Positions 34,415 to 45,780 of a stretch of 64,000 nucleotides of DNA are shown piece after piece. The notes beneath the pieces were generated by a model. The model worked only from the letters and a program-made list of their open reading frames with translations, was not told the DNA's origin and did no database searches. The stretch is from Camellia lanceoleosa (lineage: Eukaryota; Streptophyta; Magnoliopsida; Ericales; Theaceae). A program made the position numbers and the translations under genes. The stretch is taken from positions 53,433,177 to 53,497,176 of the forward strand of contig CM045768.1 of NCBI GenBank assembly GCA_025200525.1, read 5' to 3'. Every line of letters begins with the position of its first letter. Positions within the stretch are counted from its first letter, which is position 1.

Positions 34415-34826
34415 ACAGTCTAGTGTTGTTCCAAATCAGAACTATAGTTATAAAATCACGTATCGAACTGTAAAATGATTTACCTATTTTAAGAATCAAC
34501 ACTAAACTGTGAATTGAAAAACCAACATTGAGAATCCTCAATTTCAAATCAATGAGAAAGGTTATTTATTTTAAGAATCAAGAGTAAAATGTGAATTGAA
34601 AAACCATGCATTGAGAATCATGGTTTTGGAAAAGTTTCTAGATGGAGAAAAGAAGAATGCAACTCAGTCAGCCATTAAAACTCAGTATGATTTGATAAAC
34701 AAATAGACTATTTTAGCTTCCTATTCGTAGACAACAACAACCACTAATCTAATTAAGAACAGTAATTAAACTCCTTTCAAATCAATAAAATTACTTCACT
34801 ACAAAAAATTTGTATAAATTATATAT

Positions 34827-37800
34827 TGTAGACACCCCATTTTTTACCAACCTTAAGACTCAAATGCTGTCGTTTGTGCACGAGATGATTGTGCATGTTT
34901 GCGCTCGTTTCGAGTGTCCGAAGTTCCCGGCTGAGTGCCTTGTCTTTCAGCCTCTTAACACTTTGTGTTTTGGTCTTGTTTTTGGGCCAAACGTTGGTGC
35001 CTCTTGCCTGTGGGGGGGGGGGGGGACGGCCTTGCCAGCCACTTTTGGTACTTGTTGGCCACTTTTCTCCCTTGTAGGCCGCTTAAAGCGGTCAATCGGC
35101 TAGGGGAGGTGGCCGGCCGGCCACTTAAAGTGGCTAACGGCCAATTTTCTCCTTTTTCAAATATTTTCAGATCTTTTGAGCCAGCTACTGAGCACTGAGG
35201 CTCATTTCCATACACGTGTATGGAGGGATTGAAGCCCAGCTTTTGGCTTGACCCTCTATATAAGGGGAGGTCTCTCCTCCTTTTTTGAGGGTTCTGAAAT
35301 TTTGGAAGCAAAATTTTACTCTCTCTAGAATTCTCTATCTCTCTCTCTATATTGTGCTTGAAAGTGAGCTTTCTTTGCATTTTTAAACACAACCTCTTAG
35401 CCAACTTAGACTACCTTGTTGCTGAGGTGCTTGAAGGTCTTGTTTGGGCTCTAAAAATTGGTTTTAGCTCAGAGTTGTAGCTGTGTTGCTGCTGTGCTTC
35501 AAAGGTGAACATTTACCCCTTTTAAGCTTCTTTTTGTACACTAGTTTGGGCCACCTTTGCATGCTATTTTGGCCTAGTTGTCAACTACAAAAACCTCTAT
35601 TTTTAAGTGTTAAAAATGGTAGTTTGAGGCATTTTTGGAGTTAGGGGTGGTCCACCCTCTTTTGTAGTTTGTTTGCTATGCTTTGTGCCATGTTTTAAAG
35701 CTTTAAAACAATTCTTTTTTGGCCTTTTAACCACTGAATTCTAGAGGAATTTCCAGAGGAATTTTAGTGGTATAAAGTTGGTTTTGAGGTCCCAAATAGG
35801 AGGGGGTGGCCTCCCCTCCTTATGTTTTGTTTGCATGTGTTGATGGCCTAATAAGTGAGCTTCTATTTCTACCTTTTTGAAGCTTAGTTCAAGCATGTTT
35901 TTGTGACTTTTTTGACCTACTTTAACTCTATTTTTGGTTGGTTAAGTCAATTGTTGCTTGCTTCTTACACTTGTAGTGTAATCATGCTTACTAGCTTAAC
36001 ATGCTTAATGAGTTAGTCTATCATTTTAGCTTGTGTTAGCTCTTTCTCAGCATGCTTGTGCTCATGTTTTTCCATTCTCGAACTCTATTTTGAGTGGTCT
36101 TGGTCCTTTGAAGCTTGCCTTGCATAGCTATAGTGTAAATGGCTTTACTAGCTTTGTGAGTTAAGGCCCCTAACATGCTTTGCTTGAGTTGTTTGCATGT
36201 CATAGCATCATTTCACACATTATTTTAGTGCATGTAGCCTTGTCACACTCTCACATATTCCACTCTTTCATTACTTTTGAGAGGTGTGCTTTGTGCCTTG
36301 TTTATGAGCCAATACATGAGCATGTCTTCCTTGCTTTTCATGTTACCATTTCAGATTGTTTTGGTCACTATTTTAGCATGCTTGAGGTCTTTCTAGGGCT
36401 AGTTTGGCCATTTGAGCATTGTATTGCATGCCTCTAACGTTGTGTCCTTCACTAGTTTCAATGCTTTTGGCCTTTAACATGTTGTGCATGTGTTGTTTGT
36501 ATGTTGTTGTATTGTTTTTCATGCCACTTTAGCACTGAAATATCTGCCATCTCCCACATTTCTTCACTTTTGATTTGTTTTGAGGGTTGGTTTACCTTGT
36601 GCTTGTGTTTAAGCTTGATAGAGTTTGTACGCTAATGGCTTTAACCCTCTTATGAGGATTCCTCCTAGCCAAAGGCATGATCTCTCTCAAGCCGTAAACC
36701 ATTCTTTTGGTTAACCTCTCTCTCATTAGAGGACTTTCACATTGGACAAATCAAGTAAAGAATGGTTTGGTAATATAAAATGAGTAAACAAGAAAGTGGA
36801 CAAGTAAAACATGAATAAGATAAGCATTTGTGTTGCTTGCATGTGTTTGGATCGGACGTTAATCCAAACACAAGAAATGTGGAACGTTTCATACTCAAAG
36901 TGATGAAACGTGTTGCATTTCTTGGTCACCAACACCCTTGATCATGCATGATGGGGTGGCGGCCCTTTGTGTATTGTTTGTGGATTCACTAAGCTTGTAA
37001 AAGCTTGGTTCTTCAGCCATCATGCATGAAAATACTTGATTGATGGCTTGAGAGCCAAGTGCCACACTCCTTTGAGCTTGAGACATGATAAGGAAGATGG
37101 CAGTACACACATTTCCTGCAAAATACATTGCTGTGCCTCTGTTGTTCTCTGTTGCAGTAAAACCAGAAGTTTGGAAAGGCAGGTGGCCGATCGACCAGTT
37201 GAGCTGGCCGGCAGCCACCTTTTGTGGCCAACCGGCCACCAGTTCATTTTTGTGCAAAGTGCTCCTGTTTTGAAGCAAAAGCAGTCTAGAATGTTGGTTC
37301 AATGTTCAGAGATTAAGGCAAGTGCAAACAGAGACGACCGACGGCAAAGCGACGGATTTTCGGGAGAAGCCAATTGAGCATGCATGTCTCCCTCGCCCGC
37401 GAGGCCATTTTTATTGCTTTAATTAGCTTAGTGTAGCTGATTATTCAATTTGTGTTGTAATATCTTAATTATCTTAGCATAGCTATTTGTTTCAATTTAG
37501 TTTGTAATTAATTAGCTAGAATAGTTAATTTGTTGATTTGTAATAATTAGCTGTGTAGCTTAGCTTATTCTGACCCTCCTTCGAGAGGGCATAATGTTGT
37601 AATAAGCGTGCGTGTGTGTGTGCATGTCTTCCAACCCCATTTCTTTCTCCCTTTTACTTATCAGCTTTTGATGGTTAGCTTAGGGCATATCTCGATTAGC
37701 ATACCTTATGCTCGCATGCATGCATCATTCATTTGTCTTGCATGCACCGGGCTCGGCGCATCATTCAAACTGCATCGTACTTCAATACCTATTTGAATAC

Positions 37801-38712
37801 ATGTATCAATCATTGCATTCATATGCCATCTTAGATATCCGAGCCTATTTAGTTACATTATTGCATGCGTTGCATTAGGCATTGCTAGCATAGTTAGGAT
37901 CATACATTGTTTCTAACTAGCTTTTGTTTTGGCTCGAAGTACACTGTAAGCTTTACGCTTTAGCATACTTGCATAAGTGTGAGTGTTGCCATGATCGCAT
38001 ACTTGCCATGAGGCTATTTGCTTAAGTGCTTAACTGCATGAATGCCTGTAGGTAAAGGCTTGGTTGCTTGAATTGGGACAACTCGATGATTGTGAGTTTT
38101 AAGCCCACTTTGCAAAGTGGCAAAATCATGTTTTAAAGCCCACTTGAGGGTGGCAAATCCGTGCTTTAGCCTGGTTGCAAGTGGCACTTTCAAACCATTT
38201 TCAAAAAAATAAACACGAGTTGTGTTGTTCCAATTCTCGCGACTTAGTCTATACTTGTATGTGTGTGCTACATAGTAAGTTAGCTAATAATCGGATAAGA
38301 ACACATGAGGTTTATAAAACAACATATCATGGTAGTAGAGGCCAATCTTTGATCGGGCAAGCGAGGGTGCTCATTTCAGGACTTTCCCCTCTCGTACCCA
38401 AGTTCCCGAGCTGAGGCAACTTTGGTGATGACGGACACGTGACCTTTGGCACGAGTCAGGGTTTCCTAAATTCCCCAAAAATAAAATATTTAGGTGACGA
38501 CTCTGTAATCTATCAAAACAATCCAATTTTGGCATTATTGGATTTAAACTCGATTTTTCAAAATGATTTGCCGGATTGGACTCTTTGGTGTTTATCAGTC
38601 TCACATTGCACTTTGTGAGATTAGATTCAGAACCGTGACAAGAGTTCGAACTGTAGCAAAACCAATTCGCTCCTCTCCAAAAAGGGGGCACGCGAAGAAA
38701 GTCGAGTCTACA
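34827..38712 (+). repeat. 5' LTR of element C
   Basis: It is 3886 bp, TGTAGACACCCC to GTCTACA. Features in order: G-run at about 35013-35025, GGCC cluster 35070-35150, palindrome CCATACACGTGTATGG 35208-35223, TATATAA 35257-35263, TC-rich transcribed start, long T-rich middle, second GGCC cluster 37185-37250, and ACTCGA/TTAGCT-rich end. Divergence from the 3' LTR is visibly higher in the first 300 bp than in the middle. Confidence 0.92.
35208..35263 (+). promoter_or_regulatory. LTR promoter of element C: ACACGTGT palindrome and TATA box
   Basis: CCATACACGTGTATGG (35208-35223) is a perfect 16-bp palindrome with an ACGT core. TATATAA lies at 35257-35263, 33 bases after it. The 3' LTR repeats both at 55324-55339 and 55373-55379. 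Transcription should start about 30 bases downstream of the TATA box, in the TCTCTCC text. A and D keep the same arrangement although the sequence around it has diverged. Confidence 0.65.
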
Positions 38713-38717
38713 GTTTC

Positions 38718-38735
38718 TGGCGACTCTGCTGGGGA
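38718..38735 (+). other. Primer-binding site of element C
   Basis: TGGCGACTCTGCTGGGGA, 5 bases after the LTR end and identical to that of element A. Usually assigned to tRNA-Arg in Tat/Ogre elements. Confidence 0.8.
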
Positions 38736-39386
38736 TTTAGAGAACTTGACTCGAACTCATAATATGTTATTTTATCTACATTCATGTGTTTCTTTGCATT
38801 GCATTTGCATTGGTGCGCCTAAGTCATAGTGTTTGCCATTTGCTATTCCTAAACGGTTCGTCGGAGGCTTGCTTGGAAAAGCGTTGGTTGCGGGCTCTAC
38901 CACGATGGGAACACAAACCTTGGATCTGGATCACCGCTGTACCGTTTGATCCTCCTTTCACTTCTCGGTGTTAGGAGCGAGAGGTATATTAGGTGATCTT
39001 GCTGAGGCACCTTTTTTGACCAATTGACCTAGTTGCATATCGCAAGCCATAGAGACTGTTCCAAACTACGATAGGTTGCTAACCCAAATGCAGGATTGTT
39101 TGAAACCGCATGCGTGCATAGTGAATCCCTAGTTCCTAACGAAACTTGGACAGGGAAACCCTACCCTACCATAGGGGTGTTTTAGCTCTCACTTGCTTAA
39201 TATGTGCTGTTAGGGTGTGTCTCTACAGAAATATATATATCAGTCGCAAGTTTGGGTATCAGTCTAAGGGCATCAGTGTTTGAGGGTATGAGTTTTGTGG
39301 CAGAAAATTTGGGGCAGAAATCAGTGTTTAAGTACAGAATGTCCAGCTTATGAGTTCAACTGTGTGTTGTCTTTATCTAAGCCGAG
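38736..39386 (+). other. Untranslated leader of element C
   Basis: Between primer site and gag. Contains CTACCACGATGGGAACACAAA near 38898 and GAATCCCTAGTTCCTAACGAA near 39122, shared in reverse orientation with the leaders of A and D. No gene recognised. Confidence 0.6.
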
Positions 39387-41328
39387 GTGTTGTATGTTTT
39401 TCTAATTTTTGTTTCCTTTGCTTTATTTTCTGTTTTGCAAGGTAGTGTTTTCATCATTACTTCCGACGAGGCAGTTACCCCTCAAGCAGTCTGGACCCGA
39501 GTAAGAAGGCTTTATCGATCTGGGGATCTTGTGAGTGGACAACCAGTGTTTGCTTTGCTTCCCCCGATTATAAGACGGAGGAGAGTTCGGCTTAATTCAC
39601 TAGTTCGTCAGTCACCTGTGCTTAGTGAAAATCAGTTTTCTGCTTCCACTTCAGAGGGTACACAGAGTCAGACAGATCAGCATTTTTCAGTCAATATGGA
39701 GGAAATGATGCGTCAACTCCAGTAAACTATCGAGGCCATGCAGCGGGATGCTGCTCGCCAAACGGAGGTCTCCGCGCGACAAAGAGAGGTTGTAGCCCGG
39801 CAGGTTGAGGTAATTGCTAGGCTTCAACACCAACAGCATCAACAACCACAACAAGCAGCAGCATCTGCTTCGCATCCACTCCCACCTAGGGTTCCAATAC
39901 CCTGGGGATACAACAACTGTCCAGGAGAATATAAACATCCCAACAGGACCAGTCCTACTTCAAACAATAGGGCCAGTCCCACCTCAGACATCTAAAGCGC
40001 CGGCTTACCCAACGGACACGCCGTTCAAATTTGAGGTCGATCCAACCGCTCTAAAAGTGAGCAAGCTCGAGAAGTTGTTCAAGCGAGCTCAAGAAGTTAA
40101 CTCGATCCCGGACATAGAGAACGGCTACATAGATTCGGCGGTGACATTGCCAGATAGATTCAAGATGCCTCACATAGACCGCTTCGACGGCTCAGGCAAT
40201 CCTATGGTCCATTTGAGGCTGTTTTCAGATATTTTGTGCCCGATGGGCTTGACTAGAATCCAGAAGCTATCCCTTTTTGGTCAAACCCTGTCGGGTATTG
40301 CGGCCATCTGGTACACCCAACTGGAGGATTCAATGAAGAGGAATTAGGAGGAGATGGCCGAGGCCTTCATTGCCCAATATTCATATAATACTCAAATTGA
40401 GGTCACAACTCATGATCTTGAGGCAGCCAGGCAAGAGCCGAAAGAGGGCTTCTCTGACTTTGTTACTCGGCGGAGGGCTAAGGCCTCCATGATGACAACC
40501 AGGCTAGCCGAGAAAGACAAGATAAGGATAGTTGTGCAAAATCTGCAACCGAATCTGCTGTAGAAAATTATTGTCTTACCCCTCCCCACCTTTGTTAATC
40601 TTTACGAGATGGGGGTACAGATAGAAAACACTATGAAACAGGGTTTGATTGACCAGGAGAAAGTGCAGCCGAAGAGGGCGTTTACTCGCGGTTCGAATGC
40701 AGCTACAAGTAGCAATGCAGCCGCAAGGACTTCTGACATGGGCATGGTCACCACCACCCCAAAAACAGCCACACCCTTCACTAGCTCATCTGGAGCTACC
40801 TCCCAACCTGCAGCAAAATACCCACCCCGGGGCCAAGGGGTTTTCACCCCGCTTTACATGTCTCTGTCTAAAGCCTTGGGGGTTCTGATTAGAAAAAGGC
40901 ATCTGAAGCCCCTGAACCACGTCCGTTGCCAAATCCCTGCCCTTCTACACACAACCCAACCAAGTATTGTGCCTTCTATCAGCAGCATGGGCATGATACT
41001 TATTTGTGTTTTAGATTACGTCATGAGATTCAGGATCTCATTGACAACAAGGTGATTGCGCCCCTTGAGAAGCCAAATGTCACCACTAACCCTCTCCCAC
41101 CACATAACAAACCCCCCTCATCCACCCAGGATGATCCAAACAACGGCCGTCCCGTACAACCCCAGCATATACATCACTCCCTGCCATCTGCCTAAGCCAG
41201 CGTTGTTCATCCCGAAATACACATATTTGTGCATGATGAGCATGTCATTAACTCTACCCAAGCCAGTGGTGGTGACTGTCAAAGACAAAGCTGGGGTGAC
41301 CTTAGAGGAGAATGGGAACATTAATTGA
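39387..41328 (+). pseudogene. gag: gag of element C
   Basis: Structural polyprotein. An N-terminal segment (39387-39995, one frame with TAA at 39723) has a Gln/Arg/Glu-rich helix (TEVSARQREVVARQVEVIAR). After a frame change near 39950 the capsid core runs from 39814 to 40900 in frame 1: DRFKMPHIDRFDGSGNP, MVHLRLFSDILCPMG, LSLFGQTLSGIAAIW, EGFSDFVTRRRAKASMM and LTRG/GVQIENTMKQGLID. Stops at 40345 (TGG to TAG) and 40561 (CAG to TAG) break it. D keeps Trp and Gln there. The zinc-knuckle-like CAFYQQHGHDTYLC is at about 40960-41000 in another frame. ATG 39696 is an alternative start. Confidence 0.8.
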
Positions 41329-42387
41329 AAACCTAAGGGATCTGAGAGCTTAATTGAGGAAGCATATAACCTGTGCAGTTATATTGTGTCAACAGATCAG
41401 GCCAAGCCAATGGTAGAGTTACCAATTGGGGCAGAGGTCAATGTGGTTCGGGAGGATGGACCTAGCTAGGAGCTGGATGATTTAGCGGAGCTTGAGGAGG
41501 GTATCGCTAATCTGCAGTTCTTTGACGAACAGGACCCGGGGGATGTGAGCATCAATTGGTTCGACCAAAATGGATCAATAGACAATGCAGGGTGGCTTAA
41601 TGATGAGCCCGATGTTGTTGAGGAGTCTCAGCCGAAACAAGGATAGCCAGAAACAAGAACATCTACAGTGGCTGGAACGGTCAACAATGAGGAGAAGCTG
41701 CCAAAGAGCACTGGTACGAAGAATTTTGCTCGGGAATTAAACAGCATTTGTACAATGGACACAGAACAAGAGGCCGCATTGAAGAGATTTGAACAAGAGA
41801 GGATCGAGACTGATCAAAGGGCTAGAAAAGCCAAGGGTCCTATAGGGACAGAATGTGCTGTGAGCACAGAAACAACTACAGCGGAACTAGACAGTTGTTT
41901 GTCAGTTGCTGAGGGCATACGGTGGGAAGACGATGATTTACGTCTGGCCCATACTGATGAAGACTGGGGACAGAATCTCCCGGATGATACATGGTACACC
42001 GAAGAAGTCGACCATACGACCCAGAGTGGGCGGTATTTTAAACCACCACACCTGGACCAGCCAGAGGCATCTAGGAAGGACAAGGAAGCTAAGAGGCAGA
42101 AGGACAGACTATTAGAGGAGGCAGCTGTACTGAAGTAGCTAAAAAAGATTCAAGCAGACATCTCCATCTGGGGACTGCTCATGGCCTCGCGGGTGCATAG
42201 ACAAGCTGTCCTATTAGCCATGGACAAGGCTAAGCTTTCTATTGATACAACCCCTAAACAGTTGGTAGGATTGGTGTTCCCAGGTGGCACTTCACCGACT
42301 CTGACCTTCACAGGCAAAGAATTACCGCCTAAGGGATCCGAACACAACAAACTGTTATACATTTCTGTGGAGTGTAGGGATAAGTAG
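41329..42387 (+). pseudogene. gag-protease spacer of element C
   Basis: Acidic linker in frame 1, homologous to 17720-17110 of D: EDGPS-stop-ELDDLAELEEG, INWFDQNGS, GTKNFARELNS, the WEDDDLRLAHTDEDWGQN block, QSGRYFKPPHLDQPEAS and LKKIQADISIWGLLMAS. Stops at 41467, 41644 and 42136 each replace a Gln of D (CAG to TAG), and 42385 replaces Trp. Function unknown; it belongs to the polyprotein by its position. Confidence 0.7.
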
Positions 42388-42675
42388 ATACCGGTTGTCC
42401 TAGTTGATACGGGATCTGCAATCAATGTATGTCCGTCGTGAACGGCATACGCTATCGGGTTGAAGACTGCAGATTTCGCACCAACAGCCCAGGTGATACG
42501 GGCTTATGACAACACCAGTCAGGAGGTGATGGGAATAGTGCGGATCAAAACTCAGGTTGGCCCGGGCCAACAGGAGATCGAATTTCATGTTCTGGATGTT
42601 TCAGCCACCTTCAACTTACTCCTTGGACGGCCGTGGCTGCACCAAGTAAAGGTTGTCTCTTCCACCCTACACTAG
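42388..42675 (+). pseudogene. Protease of element C
   Basis: Aspartic protease with an intact catalytic triad DTG in IPVVLVDTGSAINVCPS at about 42388-42440. Following blocks are AYAIGLKTADFAPTAQVIRA, VMGIVRIKTQVG and FHVLDVSATFNLLLGRPWLH, the last being the conserved end of the family. Stops are TGA 42439 (Arg in D) and TAG 42673 (Gln in D). Confidence 0.85.
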
Positions 42676-43818
42676 ATGCTGAAATACCCCTACGAGAAGG
42701 GGGTGGCAATTGTTTTTGGGAAGTCTTCCATACATCTGCTGCCAGAGGTTACTATGCCAATCTTGGAGATTGTACATGGCGAGGAGGATGTCTTCCTGTC
42801 TGGGTTCACCTTGGCTGAGGCTCAGGTAGTGAAAGATCTTCTAGCTGTTGATGAGGGGCTGTATGTTAGTGCACAATCTATTTACCTCATGAACAAGCTT
42901 CAACATATGCCTGGGATAGGACTGGGAAGGAGTGGCCGGAAAGGCGTCGCTGAATTGGCCGAAGTGCCACACAATCCCCATACCTTTGGTCTAGGTTATG
43001 CACCTACCAAAGAGGATTGGGTAAGAAAAGGAAAGGAGATAGCTAGAAGAGCCAGAGCTAAACAAGCTGGGAAGCACTATGAGTTAGTACATAGACCTAT
43101 CCAAGGGACCCTGAACGAACGCTTTGTCCGAGAGGGGGAAGATTTCCCGTTTTGCGACTTTCCAGAGCCATTGTTGAATTTAAAGAGGCGACGCTTGCTG
43201 GGTTTTGAGATCTTTTTTGACTTGCAGTTGCCAGGGGATGAAGTTGCCATAGAGCAGACTGACCCACCAACTGTGGCTGAGCAGTGCAAAGAGGATACGT
43301 CTAGTAGTACAGATTTTGAGTTGGGAGCAGCGCTGGCCTGTCTCCTTTCGGATCCTCAGATTGTACCAGAGTGCTTGGGGGATGATTTCTCAGTTTCCAT
43401 GATCGGAGATAACTCAGTTGTGGGCCCTTCTTCCGGCATTCTGGATGCATCTGTCGCACCCTCCCTCGTTTGGCAATACGAGGAAGGCTTTTTATCTAGC
43501 AGTTATGGGTCAGGTAGTGAACCAGAATCTGATTCCACAGAGTCTGTGAAGTCAGAATCAGATTCCAGTTCCTCTGAGTCAGAGTCCAGTATTCCTGGGA
43601 GTGATAACCCGGATGCCGTTGTGTTGTCCAGTTCGTCTTTTTCATTTTCTTTTGAGTCAATTGTAATCGAAGAATCAGATGATCTGGAAGTTATTAATGA
43701 GAATGGTACCGTTATGGCTTCTGAGTACTTTTCTGTGCCGCTCGTTTATTGCATTAATTAGGACTTTCAAAACTTTGATGAAAACGACGAGGAAAAAATT
43801 CCTCTGATTTTAAAACAT
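42676..43818 (+). pseudogene. Protease-RT linker of element C with acidic serine tract
   Basis: Open for 361 codons (42676-43761). Blocks shared with D: YPYEKGVAIVFGKSSIH, VFLSGFTLAEAQVVKDLL, LMNKLQHMPGIGLGRSGRK and FGLGYAPTKEDWVRKGKEI, then YELVHRPIQGTLNERFV. The end carries a Ser/Glu/Asp-rich region (43500-43640) with repeated SESDSS-like words. It is the longest open stretch of element C. No catalytic motif was recognised; it is part of the polyprotein, not a separate gene. Confidence 0.7.
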
Positions 43819-44800
43819 TTGATTGATCGAAAGCATGAGAGGTTTGTAAAACCTTTGGTTGATGAAATCACCTCAATTAACGTTGGTACTGAGAAGGATC
43901 CGCGGTTGATCCAGATTGAGTCCACGTTGTCTTCGGAGGAACGCGAGCGCTTAGTTGCTTTATTAAAATATTTCAAAGATGTTTTCGCATGGTCCTACGA
44001 AGACATGCCTGGAATCGATCCTGAGATTGTACAGCCCCGGATCCCTCTTAACCCAGAGGCCCGACTTGTTAAGCAGAAGCTTCAAAGGATCTGCCCGGAC
44101 TGAGCTCTGAAAATCAAAGAAGAGGTCACCAAGTAGATTGATGCAGGGTTCTTGTTAGTATCTGAATATCCTACTTGGTTGGCCAACATTATTCCGATGC
44201 CGAAGAAAAATGGTAGAATTCAGGTATGTGTGGACTTTAGAGATCTGAACAAAGCCAGTCCGAAGGACGACTTTCCTCTGTCGTATATCGACGAATTGGT
44301 GGACTTCACTACTGGGCATGCGCTGCTCTCATTTATGGATGGATTTTCCGGGTACAACCAGATTTTGATGGCCCCCGAAGATAGGGAGAAGACTGCCTTC
44401 ACCACCCCATGGGGGACTTACTGCTATAGGGTGATGCTGTTCTGTCTGAAGAATGCTGGGGCTACTTATCAACGGGCTGCAACCACGATCTTGCATGATA
44501 TGATCCATAAAGAGGTTGAGGTGTACGTGGATGACATGATTGTCAAGTCCAAGGAAAGAAAGGGCCACTACACCGTCTTGAAGAAATTTTTCCAACGGAT
44601 CAGAGAGTATCGGTTGCGACTGAATCCTCAGAAATGTACTTTTGGTGTCACAGCAGGGAGAATGCTGGGGTTCTTGATCACACAAAGGGGTATCAAGGTT
44701 GATCCTTCCAAGATTAAGGCCATCTTAGAAATGCCACAACCAAGGATTGAAAAGAAGATGCGAGGCTTTCTGGGTAAAGTGCAATTCATAAGATGATTTA
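43819..44800 (+). pseudogene. pol: Reverse transcriptase of element C
   Basis: Order: GTEKDPRLIQIESTLSSEER, FAWSYEDMPGIDPEIV, then after TGA 44101 (Trp in D) and TAG 44134 (Gln in D) YPTWLANIIPMPKKNGR, VCVDFRDLNKASPKDDFPL, FMDGFSGYNQILMAPEDR and the catalytic EVYVDDMIVKSK, followed by CTFGVTAGRMLGFLITQRG and GFLGKVQFIR. All main RT motifs are present. The frame ends at TGA 44794, where Arg is expected (RRFI). Confidence 0.9.
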
Positions 44801-45396
44801 TTGTAAAATTAACATTGACTTGTGAACCACTGTTTGGTCTCCTGAAGAAAGGAAAAAAAATTCCAATGGAATGACCGATGCCAAGTTATTTTTGAGTAGA
44901 TCAAACAGTATCTACAGAACCCACCTGTGTTGTTACCGCTAGAGCCGGGGAAACTGTTGAATTGTATCTGTCAGTAACCGACACAACAATGGGCTACATG
45001 CTTGCACAGGAGTCTAAGGACAAAGTGGAGAAGGCTATCCATTACCTGAGCAAGAAGATGCTGAAATATATGACCCATTACACTCCACTTGAGAAAGCTT
45101 ATTTGGCCTTGGTATGGGCTACTAGGAAGTTGAGACACTACCTGTTAGCTCACTCTGTAATACAGGTTTCGAGATTAGATCCCATCAAATATCTCTTCGA
45201 GAAACCAGCACTTACGGGTAGGCTGTCCCGTTGGTTGCTTCTTTTGTCCGAATTTGATTTGAAGTACATGACTCGCAAGTCTGTGAAAAGGAGAGCAGTA
45301 GTGGAGTTCTTAGCCGATCACCCAGTGAAGAGAGATGAAGCAGTAGAGTATCTGTTCCCAGATGAGGCCATTCTGCAAATTGAAGAAGAGGTCTAG
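44801..45396 (+). pseudogene. RNase H of element C
   Basis: First RNase H domain. After a damaged connection (44800-44960, stops and an A-run at 44850-44858), the frame 44962-45396 reads YLSVTDTTMGYMLAQES, KAIHYLSKKML, THYTPLEKAYLALVWATRKL and LTGRLSRWLLLLSEFDL, the usual shape of the first RNase H of Tat elements. The typical catalytic Asp of the LYLSVSD/A block is kept as YLSVTD. Confidence 0.8.
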
Positions 45397-45780
45397 ACTA
45401 TGTACTTTGACAGAGCGTCAAACCAGTACGGCTATGGGATACGGGTGTTGTTGATAGCGCCCGACAATTCCCACATACCCTTAGCCTTCAAACTTCGGTT
45501 CAAGGTATCAAACAACGAAGCAGAGTACGAGGCATGTATCACTGGCTTGGAAGCTGCCCTAGAACTAGAGGCAAAACGGTTGGACGTCATTGGGGGCTTG
45601 AACCTGGTTATGTCTCAAGCGAAAGAAGACTAGAAGGTTAAGGAATAAAGGATGAAAATCTATCACCAAACCCTGGACGTTCTAATTCCCAGGTTTGAGA
45701 AGTTAACCTTCACCCATCTGTTAAGAGAGAGCAACAGGTTCGCAGACACTTTATCAACTCTATCTTCTATGATAGACATC
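45397..45780 (+). pseudogene. Second, archaeal-type RNase H (aRH) of element C
   Basis: An extra RNase H after the first is diagnostic for the Tat branch. Blocks: TMYFDRASNQYGYGIRVLL (first Asp kept; the usual FDGAS Gly is Arg), IPLAFKLRFKVSNNEAEYEA with the catalytic Glu, CITGLEAALELEAKRLDVIG, then GGLNLVMSQ where relatives have a GDSNLV word, so the second catalytic Asp is lost. TAG at about 45396 and 45631 stand where Trp is expected. It continues as KIYHQTLDVLIPRFEKLTF and LRESNRFADTLSTLSSM. Confidence 0.8.

Noticed and set aside
42676..43761. 361-codon frame as an independent gene
   Set aside because: It continues the pol polyprotein between protease and RT in the same frame, and D has the same segment in the same place.
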